A DNA stretch of 64,000 bases from Microbulbifer hydrolyticus. Its GTDB lineage: Bacteria > Pseudomonadota > Gammaproteobacteria > Pseudomonadales > Cellvibrionaceae. Positions 20,742 to 30,742 of the stretch are shown piece after piece; position 1 is the stretch's first letter, and every line of letters begins with the position of its first letter. The position numbers and the translations under genes are program-made. Where the stretch lies: positions 2,183,501 to 2,247,500 of the forward strand of contig NZ_CP047491.1 of assembly GCF_009931115.1 (NCBI RefSeq), read 5' to 3'. The notes below the pieces were generated by a model, which saw only the letters and a list, made by a program, of their open reading frames with translations, did no database searches and had not been told where the DNA came from.

Positions 20742-22972
20742 TCCGGGGCGGGAATGTTCGATCGAATACCCCGGGCATCGGAGACTTCGCCGAGCGGCCG
20801 ATCCTTGTCCACGAAACTTACCAGCGCACCGGCGACCACATACGCCTCGAGGCGGTGCTCGAAGGTATCACTGTAACCAAATGCCATACGATCCAGGCAG
20901 GCATGCACCTCTCGGTACTCCGGCGCGCTGCTTCTACAGGCCACCAGCCCTTTGCGCAAAACCGGCCATAGTTCCCAGATCTTGCGTCCCTCCTCTTTCA
21001 CCGCTTTCAACCCGATGGCCAGCTGAGCTTCCTCCCGAGTCAAATCCGTACCCAGTGGATAGTAGGGCAACAACGGCATGCGGTGGCCCTGGGAAAAAAC
21101 CGCGTGAATACGCTCCGGCGTATTATTACTGAAGGGTTCTGGAATCTCGTAGCCTTGCTCCACCTTGCCCGCGGCTTTCGCCTTGTCCAGAAGTTCCTTT
21201 TGAAAACGCGAATCGGCAATGCTCAGCATCGCCACGATCACATCGCGATCTGTTTTTCCCCTGAGGTCAGCAACACCATACTCTGTAACCACAATATCCC
21301 GCAGATGACGGGGAATTGTGCAGTGCGGGTACTGCCACACAATGTTGCTGCGAATACGGCCGCCGGATATTCGTGTACTGGCCACTGCAATCACCGAGCG
21401 CCCTCCAGGAAGCTCGTGTGCCTGAGCAACGAAATTGTACTGCCCGCCCACACCGCTCACGACACGCCCATCTTCCAGACCGTCAGAGATCACAGCCCCA
21501 TTCAGTGTGACCATCATCGCCGAATTCACAAACCGGGCATGCTGGCGCTGCGCAATTTTCAGTGCACGCCCTTTCTGTAACTCATTGATGTAATCAATGG
21601 CGGTCATATTGATGCCCGCCATTTCTGACGCGGGCATGTCCCTCAGTGTCTGGTACATGGCTGTGGACCCAAGATAAAACCCGCCATGCAGCCAGGTGCC
21701 TCCCGGAAGCTTTTTCCCCTCGCGACTACCGAGCAACTTCTTGCGGCCTACACTGCTGTGAAGGTCGCAATCTTCCAGCTCCCCGTGCTTGTCGAGAAAT
21801 CGGTGTCCCCGCCAGCTGTAACTCGGGTCCACAATACCGGCACGCTGAAGAAAATCTGTGTCTGCTTCCGTCAACGGGCACTGGATGCGTTCCGCATCCC
21901 TCAGGGCGACCAATAGCTCCTCGTTCACTACATTACTGACCCGGCCCTCGTTGAGGAGCCTTTGCAGGGTGGCATCGGCATAGACTTCACGTTTCATCAC
22001 GCCGACGCGACGCAGGTGAAGAAACCCCTCAGGGACCATCTCACTGGCACCGTACAACCCCTGCTGAAAAACCCCCAATTCCAGAGGCAGTTCGCACAAA
22101 GACTGCTCAGCATCCTCATTCAATGACTGCAGGATGTCTCGATAATCCTCGTTTTTTGTCTGGCGCAATGTGAGCACATGACAAATGGCATCACCGAGCG
22201 CACCTATACCAATCTGTAACGTTCCACCATCCCTGACAAGGCCGGCGATATGGAAAGCGAGCGCATAATCGGTGAGCCGTATCGGGGGGTTGGGCGCGGG
22301 AAAAATTTCCTGCTCAAATGCGTCGCCCTGTAACAGAAAATCAAACACACCACGACCCACCCGCGCGTCGCCCCCAACAAATGGTAACTTCGGATTGATT
22401 TCACCAACCATGGTGATATGGCGATATCCCCGCTCGTCCGCAAGCTTCAGCAGAGGCAAGGTGAGATCCGGATTGGAACTCAGGCTGAAATCCCCGCTTT
22501 CATCGTCTGCCGGGGACACCATCTGAGCTACGACATTGACTCCCCGGTCCAGAAGGTCGCGGGGCACATGGGTGTAATTCGCACTCACATAGCTCTGCTG
22601 GGCCGACGGCGTTGACAGAAAGCTACCCGGCTGCATGAAAAACTCACAGACTTCCACATTGTCAGGCAACAGCCCCTTGCGTCGCGCCTGATTGTAAGCG
22701 AGGTCCTGGTAGTCGCTATACAGCCGATCCAGCAACGGCTGCACAAAACGCCGCTGAATTTCGCTGGAAGCGGAGGGCCGCTCGAGTGTCAGCGCGGTAT
22801 AAATCGTGAGGGAAATTTCCGGATCCTGTTCCGCTCGGGCGTAGATGGCATTGGCAAAATGGTTGGCCTTGCCAATACCCAGCGGCAAGCCAAGTACAAT
22901 GCGCTTTCCGACTTTTTCCAGTACCGCATCCACACACTGCTCAGCTGCGCTGAAGGTTTCCGGTTTCGTCAT
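20738..22972 (-). CDS. Acetyl-CoA hydrolase/CoA-transferase family protein
   Basis: Large (744-residue) member of the acetyl-CoA hydrolase/transferase superfamily; such proteins hydrolyse acyl-CoA or move CoA between carboxylic acids. The N-terminal domain begins [19 protein letters not shown]; the C-terminal domain carries [14 protein letters not shown] and [17 protein letters not shown], the usual family landmarks. The start is taken as ATG 22972 with an AGG-containing leader, in preference to TTG 23029, which has no ribosome site. The precise substrate is open (acetyl, propionyl, butyryl). Being tail-to-tail with pta, it sits where acetyl-CoA is formed from acetate, so it could counterbalance AckA-Pta. 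It is downstream of fadE on the same strand with a 93-bp gap, possibly cotranscribed. Confidence 0.88.
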   Translation of the reverse strand: MTKPETFSAAEQCVDAVLEKVGKRIVLGLPLGIGKANHFANAIYARAEQDPEISLTIYTALTLERPSASSEIQRRFVQPLLDRLYSDYQDLAYNQARRKGLLPDNVEVCEFFMQPGSFLSTPSAQQSYVSANYTHVPRDLLDRGVNVVAQMVSPADDESGDFSLSSNPDLTLPLLKLADERGYRHITMVGEINPKLPFVGGDARVGRGVFDFLLQGDAFEQEIFPAPNPPIRLTDYALAFHIAGLVRDGGTLQIGIGALGDAICHVLTLRQTKNEDYRDILQSLNEDAEQSLCELPLELGVFQQGLYGASEMVPEGFLHLRRVGVMKREVYADATLQRLLNEGRVSNVVNEELLVALRDAERIQCPLTEADTDFLQRAGIVDPSYSWRGHRFLDKHGELEDCDLHSSVGRKKLLGSREGKKLPGGTWLHGGFYLGSTAMYQTLRDMPASEMAGINMTAIDYINELQKGRALKIAQRQHARFVNSAMMVTLNGAVISDGLEDGRVVSGVGGQYNFVAQAHELPGGRSVIAVASTRISGGRIRSNIVWQYPHCTIPRHLRDIVVTEYGVADLRGKTDRDVIVAMLSIADSRFQKELLDKAKAAGKVEQGYEIPEPFSNNTPERIHAVFSQGHRMPLLPYYPLGTDLTREEAQLAIGLKAVKEEGRKIWELWPVLRKGLVACRSSAPEYREVHACLDRMAFGYSDTFEHRLEAYVVAGALVSFVDKDRPLGEVSDARGIRSNIPAPD

Positions 22973-23065
22973 CACGCCCTGCTCCGCCTGCCCATCAATA
23001 CGGGGAAATTGCCATGGGTTGGTCGACAATGATTTACGTTACGTTTGACCGATAACGGCTCTCGG

Positions 23066-25318
23066 CTACTGCAGCGTTTCGCTCGATCCCCGTTCCATCG
23101 ATGTGCTGGGTAGCGACTCGTAGTGATCTACCTGAATCGCCTTGTTGACGGCTTCGGAAGTGACCCGAATCTGCTCGGCCTCTTCCGCAGAAATCAGGTT
23201 TTCCGACAACGCCTGGTCGATCGCATCGTCATTGAGGGCACGCACCCCCCCCTTCTTCATCTTCTCGCGGATAGCTTCGGTCTCGTGGGTACTCAGGAAG
23301 GCCTGCTCAACAATATCAATACCGTCGCCGCTGTTGCCAAGGAATACACCTTTGGTAAGCCGGTCCCGGGTTTCCGAAGGCACCATGATCAGATTGGCAC
23401 ACGCCCGCGCCTGACGATCCGACGCCGCGCGGATGCTGTGACCCCAGGGCATCGTCAGGAATTGCATCAGCTGGCCGACTATGCGCATGGGGAAGTTGTG
23501 GAACACCTCGATCAGGCTCACCTCGATATTGTGGAAGCCTGCGCGCATGGCGAACTCCAGCAGTGGACGATCTTCATCGGGACTGCCGTCGTCCTTGAAA
23601 CGTTTCAACGTCGCGCTCATCAGGTAGAGCTCGCTCAGTACGTCACCGAGCCGCGCCGAGATCAATTCCTTGCGCTTGAGCTCTCCGCCCAATGACATCA
23701 GCGAGAACTCGGTAACCAGGGTCAACACTGCGGAATAGCGGTTCATCTGACGATAGTACTTCGCCGCCTCGCCGACGCCTCTGGGGCTGCTCGCAAACAA
23801 ACCGCCGGTCCAGCCGTGAAACACCGCGCGACAGAATGTTTTGAGCTGGAACAGGAAGTGTTTGGGCAGCAGCGCATCGAGCTGCTTTACCCCCTCTTTT
23901 TCATCCGCATTGGTGGCGGCTTCCATTTCCTGCAGCAGATACGGGTGGCAGCGGATAGCGCCCTGGCCGAAGATCATCAGGCTACGGGTCAGGATATTCG
24001 CCCCTTCGACGGTAATCGCCACCGGTACTGCACGATATACATTTCCGAGATAGTTGAGTGGCCCATCCATGATCGCCTTACCGGCGTGAATGTCCATGGC
24101 GTCGTTGATGGCCTGGCGCAGGCCAAACGTCGCGTGTGCTTTCATGATGGCGGAAACCACCGCCGGCTTGCGGCCCTGGTCCAGGGCCCGGGTGGTTGCC
24201 TTGTGCGCGGAGTCCAGAACATAGGCAATCGATGCAATCTCAGCCAGGCGGCGCTGCACACCTTCGAATTTGCCGATGGGAATCCCGAATTGCTCACGGA
24301 TATGGGCATAGGCACCCGTAGTCCGCGCAGCCAGTTTGGCGCCGCCGGTAGACAGGGATGGCAACGAGATACCACGGCCCGCGGCCAGGGCACTCATCAG
24401 CATGTGCCAGCCGTGGCCGATATTTTCCTGGCCACCAATAATCCAGTCCATTGGGATAAAGACATCTTTACCCCAGTTGGGGCCATTCATAAACGCCTGC
24501 ATCGCGGGCAGGTGACGCTGGCCGATGGTCACCCCGGGAGTGTCCGTCGGCACCAATGCCACGGTAATCCCAAGCTCTTCCTGCTCCCCGAGAATATGCT
24601 CCGGGTCGTACAACTTGAATGCAAGGCCCAGCACGGTGGCCACTGGCCCCAGGGTGATATAGCGCTTGTGCCAGTTCACTTTCATACCGAGGGTTTTTTC
24701 GCCCTTGTATTCCTGATAGCAGACCACACCGCTATCGATCATTGCCGCGGCATCGGAACCAGCCTCCGGGCTTGTCAGGCCGAAACAGGGAACATCGCGC
24801 CCGTCGGCGAGCCGTGGCAAATAGTGTTTCTTTTGCTCAGCGGTTCCGTGCGCCATCAACAATTCTCCTGGCCCGAGAGAATTGGGCACCATCACGGTAA
24901 CGCCAACACTGGTGCTCCGAGTGGATATCTTGGTGACGATCTCCGCGTGGGCAGTGGGAGAAAACCCGAGACCACCAAATTCTTCAGGAATAATGATGCC
25001 TAAAAACCGGTTCTTCTTGAGGAACTCCCAGATCTCCGGTGAAATATCGTGATCTTCGTAGGAAATTTTCCAGTCATCGACCATCTGGCAAAGCTCTTCT
25101 ACCGGACCGTCAATAAAGGCCTGCTCTGCCTCAGTAAGCGTCGGCGGCCCCATACTGAGCAACTGGTCCCAGTCCGGCTTTCCCGAGAGTAACTGCGCGT
25201 CCCACCAGACTTCGCCCGCCTCCATCGCAGCCCGTTCGGTGTCGGAAATCGGTGGCAGGACTTTACGAATCCATTTCAACAACGGTGCGGTGATCCACTT
25301 CTGGCGCAGGCTACTCAT
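23066..25318 (-). CDS. fadE: Acyl-CoA dehydrogenase, FadE type
   Basis: First beta-oxidation step, FAD-dependent oxidation of acyl-CoA to trans-2-enoyl-CoA. The 750 residues fit the long FadE subfamily with a C-terminal DUF1974-like extension after the catalytic core (E. coli FadE 814). Landmarks: IIPEEFGGLGFS, FGLTSPEAGSDAAAM, the FAD-contacting REQFGIPIGKFEGVQ, and VAITVEGANILTRS with the likely catalytic Glu. A hydrophobic N-terminal membrane anchor as in E. coli is not evident. No terminator is seen before the downstream CoA hydrolase gene. Its promoter should be in 25319-25441, where I see no convincing FadR or PsrA operator. Confidence 0.92.
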   Translation of the reverse strand: MSSLRQKWITAPLLKWIRKVLPPISDTERAAMEAGEVWWDAQLLSGKPDWDQLLSMGPPTLTEAEQAFIDGPVEELCQMVDDWKISYEDHDISPEIWEFLKKNRFLGIIIPEEFGGLGFSPTAHAEIVTKISTRSTSVGVTVMVPNSLGPGELLMAHGTAEQKKHYLPRLADGRDVPCFGLTSPEAGSDAAAMIDSGVVCYQEYKGEKTLGMKVNWHKRYITLGPVATVLGLAFKLYDPEHILGEQEELGITVALVPTDTPGVTIGQRHLPAMQAFMNGPNWGKDVFIPMDWIIGGQENIGHGWHMLMSALAAGRGISLPSLSTGGAKLAARTTGAYAHIREQFGIPIGKFEGVQRRLAEIASIAYVLDSAHKATTRALDQGRKPAVVSAIMKAHATFGLRQAINDAMDIHAGKAIMDGPLNYLGNVYRAVPVAITVEGANILTRSLMIFGQGAIRCHPYLLQEMEAATNADEKEGVKQLDALLPKHFLFQLKTFCRAVFHGWTGGLFASSPRGVGEAAKYYRQMNRYSAVLTLVTEFSLMSLGGELKRKELISARLGDVLSELYLMSATLKRFKDDGSPDEDRPLLEFAMRAGFHNIEVSLIEVFHNFPMRIVGQLMQFLTMPWGHSIRAASDRQARACANLIMVPSETRDRLTKGVFLGNSGDGIDIVEQAFLSTHETEAIREKMKKGGVRALNDDAIDQALSENLISAEEAEQIRVTSEAVNKAIQVDHYESLPSTSMERGSSETLQ

Positions 25319-25441
25319 TACTTATCCTTGTTTGCTGAAAATCGTGTCTGTACTCGATTTGCGGCTCGAGTCTGGACTAATGATGAATGAAAAATAGAGG
25401 TTTGCCAGCAACTATAGGCAATAGACGCAGGCAGGATGTGA

Positions 25442-26284
25442 TCAGGCGACTGCCAGAGTGCCAATGCCGCAAAAAATAATCAATGCGGCAACCACCCGCT
25501 GGGGGGAAAAGCGCTCGTGAAGCAGCACTACGGAGATGATGGAGGCGAACAGGATACTCACCTCACGCGTTGCAGCAACTGCCGCCACGGGCATCATGGA
25601 AGTGGCCCACAATGCGATCCCGAAACCACCGGTTGCCAGCACACCGGAGAGCGAACTGCGCAAAAAGTTGGCACGGGCAAATGCGAGACCTTTCAGCGGG
25701 CGGGTCAGCAGTACAGCGACAATTACTCCGCCACCCGAAAGAATTTCCAGCCATGCGACATAGCTGAGCGGGTTGGCGACGCTACGCACGCCGGCAGCGC
25801 CAATGATCGTGTACCCGGTGATCGCAATCCCCGTGCCCAGCGAATAGAGAATCCCGGATCCACTGACACGGAGTTCTTTCATGATCAGTGCGAAAATGCC
25901 GCAGGTTACCAGCAGAATACCGGTGATCTGAAGTGGAGCGAGCGACTCATCGAGAAATAATAGTGCCGCGGTCGCTACCATTAACGGCGTGACACCGCGC
26001 GCGATCGGATAGGCGGTACCGTAATCCAGCGCACGGTAGGAGCGCGAGAGCAGGAAAAAATAGAGGTATTGAAAAAAGGCCCCGCCCAGGAGAAAACCCA
26101 GCGCATTTTTTCCAGGTAGCGGCAGCTGAGTGGCAAGTGCCGCCCCTACCAGCAGGCCAACACTGCGGATCATTGCCAGCTGCAGGAAACCCTCTTCACT
26201 GTGTTTGACCACCGCATTCCATACGGCGTGCGCAAGCGCAGATAGCAGGACCAGCGCGAAAAGTACAGATTCGGATATTACCAA
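25442..26284 (-). CDS. EamA-family (DMT) transporter
   Basis: 280-residue integral membrane protein with about ten hydrophobic segments arranged as two EamA repeats of five; the first repeat begins FALVLLSALAHAVWNAVVK, and the second starts near residue 145 (LYSLGTGIAITGYTIIG). Drug/metabolite exporters of this family carry amino acids or other small solutes; the substrate cannot be told. The start codon appears to be TTG at 26284, one nucleotide after the rraA stop (TAA-A-TTG), with no Shine-Dalgarno of its own, so translation is probably coupled to rraA. Inner membrane. Confidence 0.82.
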   Translation of the reverse strand: MVISESVLFALVLLSALAHAVWNAVVKHSEEGFLQLAMIRSVGLLVGAALATQLPLPGKNALGFLLGGAFFQYLYFFLLSRSYRALDYGTAYPIARGVTPLMVATAALLFLDESLAPLQITGILLVTCGIFALIMKELRVSGSGILYSLGTGIAITGYTIIGAAGVRSVANPLSYVAWLEILSGGGVIVAVLLTRPLKGLAFARANFLRSSLSGVLATGGFGIALWATSMMPVAAVAATREVSILFASIISVVLLHERFSPQRVVAALIIFCGIGTLAVA

Positions 26285-26285
26285 T

Positions 26286-26774
26286 TTACATAAGCAGTTG
26301 GGGAGAAACTATCACACCGTTATTATCGGCGTACAAATACTCTCCAGGTTTAAAGGTGACGCCGCCGAAAGTCACCGCAATATTGCGTTCCCCGATCCCC
26401 TTTTTTTCGGTCTTCATGGGGTGGCTTCCTAGCGCCTGTACTCCTAACTCTAGTCCAGAAATGGCATCCACATCGCGAATGCACCCGTACATCAGGATCC
26501 CTTCCCAACCGTTATCCGTGGCTTTTTCAGCCAGCATATCGCCCAGACATGCCCGACGCATCGACCCTCCGGCATCGACTACCAGAACCTTGCCGGTGCC
26601 CGGCTGCGCCACAAACTCGCGCACCAGTGAGTTATCCTCGAAGCACTTTATGGTGACGATTTCACCGCCAAACTGCTCGCGACCACCGTAATTGATGAAC
26701 ATGGGCTCTACGACCCGTACCAATTCGGGGTGGGCATCACAGAGATCGGGCGTGGAAATAATTGGCGTGGGCAT
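26286..26774 (-). CDS. rraA: Ribonuclease E activity regulator RraA
   Basis: 162-residue RraA/dimethylmenaquinone-methyltransferase-like protein. In E. coli RraA binds RNase E and inhibits mRNA decay; it is not a methyltransferase. The start ATG at 26774 is preceded by GAGGAG and yields the family-length protein; an upstream in-frame start at 26834 would add 20 unrelated residues. Conserved segments include [49 protein letters not shown] and [12 protein letters not shown]. Some family members have oxaloacetate decarboxylase or aldolase activity, so a metabolic role cannot be excluded. It is followed immediately by the EamA gene. Confidence 0.93.
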   Translation of the reverse strand: MPTPIISTPDLCDAHPELVRVVEPMFINYGGREQFGGEIVTIKCFEDNSLVREFVAQPGTGKVLVVDAGGSMRRACLGDMLAEKATDNGWEGILMYGCIRDVDAISGLELGVQALGSHPMKTEKKGIGERNIAVTFGGVTFKPGEYLYADNNGVIVSPQLLM

Positions 26775-26860
26775 CGCGGGCTCCTCGTCGACGATTGATA
26801 GTGGTTTCGCTAGGAAGCCATGATAACGGGCCATCCTCGCCCCAGCAGCCTACCCAAAAA

Positions 26861-26896
26861 AATACCGGGTATTATCCCGATGGATAGTACCCGGTA
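26861..26896 (-). terminator. Rho-independent terminator of the L,D-transpeptidase gene
   Basis: Perfect 9-bp arms TACCGGGTA/TACCCGGTA (26863-26871/26888-26896) enclosing an inner TATCC/GGATA stem; on the minus strand the hairpin is followed by a run of about eight T. Confidence 0.85.
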
Positions 26897-26994
26897 AATG
26901 GCTTGCCCCTATGCAAACTGCGGACAAGCGGGCTTGTCAAACTGTTTCCTGATTTAGAGCTCAACTCCTGTGGCTAACTTCAGTACGCCCTGGA

Positions 26995-27687
26995 TCAGTA
27001 GGTCACAGTGACCGGCATACCAACGCGGGAATACTGGAAGAACTTGCGGGCCATATGCGGAGGCATACGCACGCAACCATGTGAAGCCGGATAACGGGGC
27101 ACATGGCCTGACGCATGCATGCCAATACCGCCGTTAAAACGAATGTAATGGTTCATTTTCGCACCGCGATAGTAAGTACCGGCGGGACGACGGTGTTTAC
27201 GAGTATCCACATCCGCTTTCACCACGCGGCCGGTGTTGCGGTCGACAAAGCTGCCGTAAATGCTCGAGCGGTGGTTGGGGCGTTTTGCGAGCACGCGGAA
27301 CTTGCCGGGACTGGTGCGAAAACCCTGTTTCCCCGAAGAAACCAGCGATACACCAACGAGTCGGCCGCCTTTATAGAAGTAGGCTTTTTGCTCGGACAGG
27401 TTAATACGGATGGAAGGAGACCCCGAGGAGTTCATCGCAGCCTGATCATCAAACCAGTTGGCACCGGAGTGCGCGTCGGCGAGTGTCGGCCACAGGCTGC
27501 CCACAAGTGCGCCGACAAACAGCATCAGCGCCGCAACCAGGTTTCTTGTACTGTCCCGGCGATCACTTTGTACCGCGCCTGCACGGCTGGCGGATGTTGT
27601 TTCACACCAACGCCAGTCTGGTTGAGCGGCAACTGCTGAAAATTCAGGTATGTGGTTTTCTTGCGTGGATGTCAGACGTCTATGCAT
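26995..27687 (-). CDS. L,D-transpeptidase (YkuD domain), membrane anchored or secreted
   Basis: 230 residues. A basic cytoplasmic N-terminus of ~48 residues precedes a hydrophobic segment (about 49-66, NLVAALMLFVGALVGSLW) with a possible ADA signal-peptidase site near residue 72. The YkuD domain follows, from about residue 92. Its catalytic motif is HASG...SHGCVRM with His203 and Cys205. Such enzymes crosslink peptidoglycan 3-3 or attach proteins to it. The ATG is supported by GAGGTG six bases upstream, so the unusual long N-terminus is probably real. Monocistronic: strong terminator downstream, 440-bp upstream region. Confidence 0.88.
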   Translation of the reverse strand: MHRRLTSTQENHIPEFSAVAAQPDWRWCETTSASRAGAVQSDRRDSTRNLVAALMLFVGALVGSLWPTLADAHSGANWFDDQAAMNSSGSPSIRINLSEQKAYFYKGGRLVGVSLVSSGKQGFRTSPGKFRVLAKRPNHRSSIYGSFVDRNTGRVVKADVDTRKHRRPAGTYYRGAKMNHYIRFNGGIGMHASGHVPRYPASHGCVRMPPHMARKFFQYSRVGMPVTVTY

Positions 27688-28127
27688 GGCGGCACCTCAA
27701 TCACTACATCAATCGAAGATCCGTTTTTGAAAACCGCATTTTCAGAAACTTATAGGGAAGTTTTTGAGAACACGGCTTTTCCGAAAAATGAATTTCGGCG
27801 GCTTTCCCGAAACCGATCAAAAATACGGGAAGCTTGCTCGATTCTATTGAACAGGCACCGCGTCCTTAGACTGATTTATATGGGGAGGTAGCTGTTTTAT
27901 GGAAATTGGCAATCGACTTAAGATGGCGATCAAAGCATCACAAGGTTGTGGCTCACGAGCCACCAATAACGTCTTCACAAAGTTTGCGCGGGAAATAGAA
28001 TATTATTTCTGCTACGTGCACAAAAAAAGCGACCAAAATGGTCGCTTTTTCTCGAGTCAAGCCATAGCAGGCCACATTCTCTCTGGGATTATGTGGCCAA
28101 CGACGCTTCGCGCCGGCTTTGGCCGGA
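27688..28127. other. 440-bp intergenic region with imperfect repeats
   Basis: AT-richer than the surroundings. It holds the L,D-transpeptidase leader, two imperfect direct repeats beginning GTTTTTGA(A/G)AAC (27722-27750 and 27760-27790), and the ppsA terminator at 28022-28050. A frame at 27899 has a strong GGGGAGG ribosome site, but its later part reads through that terminator and antisense to ppsA, so I do not call it a gene. Confidence 0.5.
28022..28050. terminator. Bidirectional rho-independent terminator of ppsA
   Basis: AGCGACC (28028-28034), loop AAAAT, GGTCGCT (28040-28046), flanked by A and T runs on both sides; 78 nt past the ppsA stop. Confidence 0.85.
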
Positions 28128-30491
28128 TCAAACCTTCTGGTTGGCAAGGAACAGCCAGGTATCCACCGCGGTGTCCGGATTCAGCGAGACACTGTCGATC
28201 CCCTCCTCCATCAGCCACTGGGCGAAATCCTTGTGATCGGAAGGCCCCTGACCGCAGATACCAACGTACTTCCCGGCCTTTTTACATGCCTGGATCGCAC
28301 GGGATAGCAGCATCTTGACTGCGGGATCGCGCTCGTCAAACAGATCAGCTACCAGCCCGGAATCCCGGTCGAGCCCCAGGGTAAGCTGGGTCAAATCGTT
28401 GGAGCCGATGGAAAAACCATCAAAATATTGCAGGAACTCGTCTGCCAGCAGCGCGTTGGATGGCAGCTCGCACATCATGATGACCTTCAGGCCGTTCTCA
28501 CCGCGCTTGAGACCGTTTTCTTCCAGCAATTCGATAACCTGGCGGGCCTCGTCCGGGGTGCGTACGAACGGAACCATAATCTCAACGTTGGTTAGCCCCA
28601 TTTCGTCGCGGACTTTCTTCAGTGCTTTACACTCCAAAGCGAAGCACTGGCGGAAGTCCTTGGAGCGATAGCGAGCGGCACCGCGGAAGCCAAGCATCGG
28701 GTTTTCTTCACTCGGCTCGTACATCTGCCCACCCACCAGGTGCGCATATTCGTTGGACTTAAAATCCGACAGGCGCACGATGGTGCGGTTGGGCGCGAAC
28801 GCAGCCGCGAGGGTGGCGATACCCTCAACCAGCTTCTCCACGATGAAATCTTCCGGCGAAGCGTAACCGCCGATGCGATTGCGGATATTCTTTTGCAGAT
28901 CGAGCGGCAGGCTATCCAGCTCCAGCAGCGCTTTGGGGTGGATACCAATCATGCGGTTGAGGATAAATTCCAGGCGTGCAAGACCGACACCCTGATTCGG
29001 CAGGTTACTGAAGGCGAAAGCACGATCAGGGTTGCCCACATTGAGCATAATTTTGAATGGCAGTTCCGGCATATCCGTCACTTCGGTCAGCGAGCGTTCG
29101 AAGTCCAGCTCACCGGCCATGACAAATCCGGCGTCCCCCTCCGCGCAGCTGACAGTCACCGGGGTTCCCGTGCTGAGCTTATCGGTGGCATCGCCACAGC
29201 CCACTACCGCGGGAATGCCCAGTTCGCGGGCAATGATCGCCGCGTGACAGGTACGGCCACCACGGTTGGTAACAATGGCGCTGGCCTTCTTGAGCACCGG
29301 TTCCCAGTCCGGATCGGTCATGTCGGTAACCAGGACCTCACCGTCCTGCATCTTCGCCATATCCTCAACGCTATCCAGTACCCGCACCTTGCCGGCACCG
29401 ATACGCTGACCAATGGCGCGGCCTTCGCACAGGATGTCACTGCGCTCATGCAGCTTGTAGCGTTCGATGCTTGTACCGGTATCCCGTGAACGGACTGTCT
29501 CCGGGCGGGCCTGAACAATAAACAGCTTGCCGCTATCACCGTCTTTGGCCCACTCGATATCCATCGGCCGCTGATAGTGCGCTTCGATCTTGCGTGCCTG
29601 ATTCGCGAGCTCGGTGAGCTCCGCATCCGTCAGGGAAAAACGCAGGCGATCCTCTTCCGGGACCGGTACCGTCTTGACCGATCGGCCGCATTCGCCACCC
29701 TGGTCATACACCATTTTGATCGCTTTGCTACCGCGGTTACGACGCAAAATGGCGGGTCGGCCGGCTTCCAGGGCCGGCTTGTACAGGTAGAACTCATCGG
29801 GGTTCACAGCGCCTTGCACTACCGTTTCCCCGAGGCCATAGGCGCCAGTGACAAAAATGACATCGCGGAAGCCGCTTTCGGTATCCAGGGTGAACATGAC
29901 TCCGGAGGCCCCGGTCTCACTGCGCACCATATGCTGGATACCCGCAGACAGGGCAACGCCCACATCCGCGTAACCGGTGTGTACCCGATAGGCAATGGCG
30001 CGATCGTTGTAGAGGGAGGCAAACACCTCCTTTACCGCCTGCAGTACAGTCTCGATGCCGCGGATATTCAGGAAGGTCTCCTGCTGGCCGGCAAAGGAGG
30101 CATCTGGAAGATCCTCCGCAGTCGCGGAAGAGCGCACCGCAACCGCGGTCTCGCCCCCACCCAGAGCCTCATAGCCCGCGCGGATCTCCGCTTCCAGCTG
30201 ACTTGGGAATGGCGTATCGAGCAGCCACTGACGGATCTCCTCGCCGGCCGCCGCCAGCGCGGTCACATCGTCAACGTCGAGGCCCTTCAGGCGCTCGGCG
30301 ATACGCGTGTCCAACTGGGCACTGGCGAGGAATTCGCGAAAGGCGTCTGCGGTCGTGGCAAAGCCACCCGGGACACTGACACCGGCACCGGACAGGGAGG
30401 AAATCATCTCTCCCAGTGACGCATTTTTGCCGCCAACCTTGTCGACGTCGGCCATGCCCAGCTTCGCGAACTCGAGTGTGTAAGTGGTCAA
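28128..30491 (-). CDS. ppsA: Phosphoenolpyruvate synthase
   Basis: Converts pyruvate + ATP + water to PEP + AMP + Pi, the gateway from C3 to gluconeogenesis. The 787 residues (E. coli 792) show the three expected domains: an N-terminal ATP-grasp domain ([16 protein letters not shown]), the swivelling phosphohistidine domain with [16 protein letters not shown] (catalytic His near residue 414), and the C-terminal TIM barrel with [15 protein letters not shown]. It is divergent from ppsR, which encodes its regulatory kinase/phosphorylase, so regulator and target share a 251-bp control region. A bidirectional terminator lies downstream. Confidence 0.97.
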   Translation of the reverse strand: MTTYTLEFAKLGMADVDKVGGKNASLGEMISSLSGAGVSVPGGFATTADAFREFLASAQLDTRIAERLKGLDVDDVTALAAAGEEIRQWLLDTPFPSQLEAEIRAGYEALGGGETAVAVRSSATAEDLPDASFAGQQETFLNIRGIETVLQAVKEVFASLYNDRAIAYRVHTGYADVGVALSAGIQHMVRSETGASGVMFTLDTESGFRDVIFVTGAYGLGETVVQGAVNPDEFYLYKPALEAGRPAILRRNRGSKAIKMVYDQGGECGRSVKTVPVPEEDRLRFSLTDAELTELANQARKIEAHYQRPMDIEWAKDGDSGKLFIVQARPETVRSRDTGTSIERYKLHERSDILCEGRAIGQRIGAGKVRVLDSVEDMAKMQDGEVLVTDMTDPDWEPVLKKASAIVTNRGGRTCHAAIIARELGIPAVVGCGDATDKLSTGTPVTVSCAEGDAGFVMAGELDFERSLTEVTDMPELPFKIMLNVGNPDRAFAFSNLPNQGVGLARLEFILNRMIGIHPKALLELDSLPLDLQKNIRNRIGGYASPEDFIVEKLVEGIATLAAAFAPNRTIVRLSDFKSNEYAHLVGGQMYEPSEENPMLGFRGAARYRSKDFRQCFALECKALKKVRDEMGLTNVEIMVPFVRTPDEARQVIELLEENGLKRGENGLKVIMMCELPSNALLADEFLQYFDGFSIGSNDLTQLTLGLDRDSGLVADLFDERDPAVKMLLSRAIQACKKAGKYVGICGQGPSDHKDFAQWLMEEGIDSVSLNPDTAVDTWLFLANQKV

Positions 30492-30526
30492 TGGATTGCC
30501 CTCTGCAACTGCTATTCTGGCGGGAG

Positions 30527-30532
30527 ATTATA
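30527..30532 (-). promoter_or_regulatory. Candidate -10 box for ppsA
   Basis: A perfect TATAAT on the minus strand about 35 nt before the ppsA ATG. No convincing -35 hexamer at 16-18 bp was found, so an activator-dependent promoter is possible. Confidence 0.3.
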
Positions 30533-30742
30533 AGGAAGGGTTTTGTAAATAATACCCCGGATAAAACGGTCAAAACCCCGTATTTCTGTTGTAATTTTTC
30601 TACAAGACCCGATCGGGCAAGCTCTGAATTTTCCGGAAGCCATATGCCGCAGCCGCGACAACGCCGGCAGGGAGAGCCCATCACCGTTACGGCGAGATTG
30701 CACTTTGAGATACCATACAGTCGGAAAACAAGAGGCAGGCCG

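Noticed and set aside
25319..25441. FadR/PsrA operator before fadE
   Set aside because: No GAAAC-type or CAAAC-N-GTTTG inverted repeat could be found by eye in the 123-bp leader.
27899..28318. 139-codon frame with a strong ribosome site
   Set aside because: Reads through the ppsA terminator and antisense into ppsA; downstream part is clearly a shadow. Only its first codons deserve a transcript check.
30527..30573. Complete sigma-70 promoter for ppsA
   Set aside because: A TATAAT is present but the TTTACA and TTGACC hexamers upstream lie at wrong spacings (11 and 35 bp); only the -10 box is reported.
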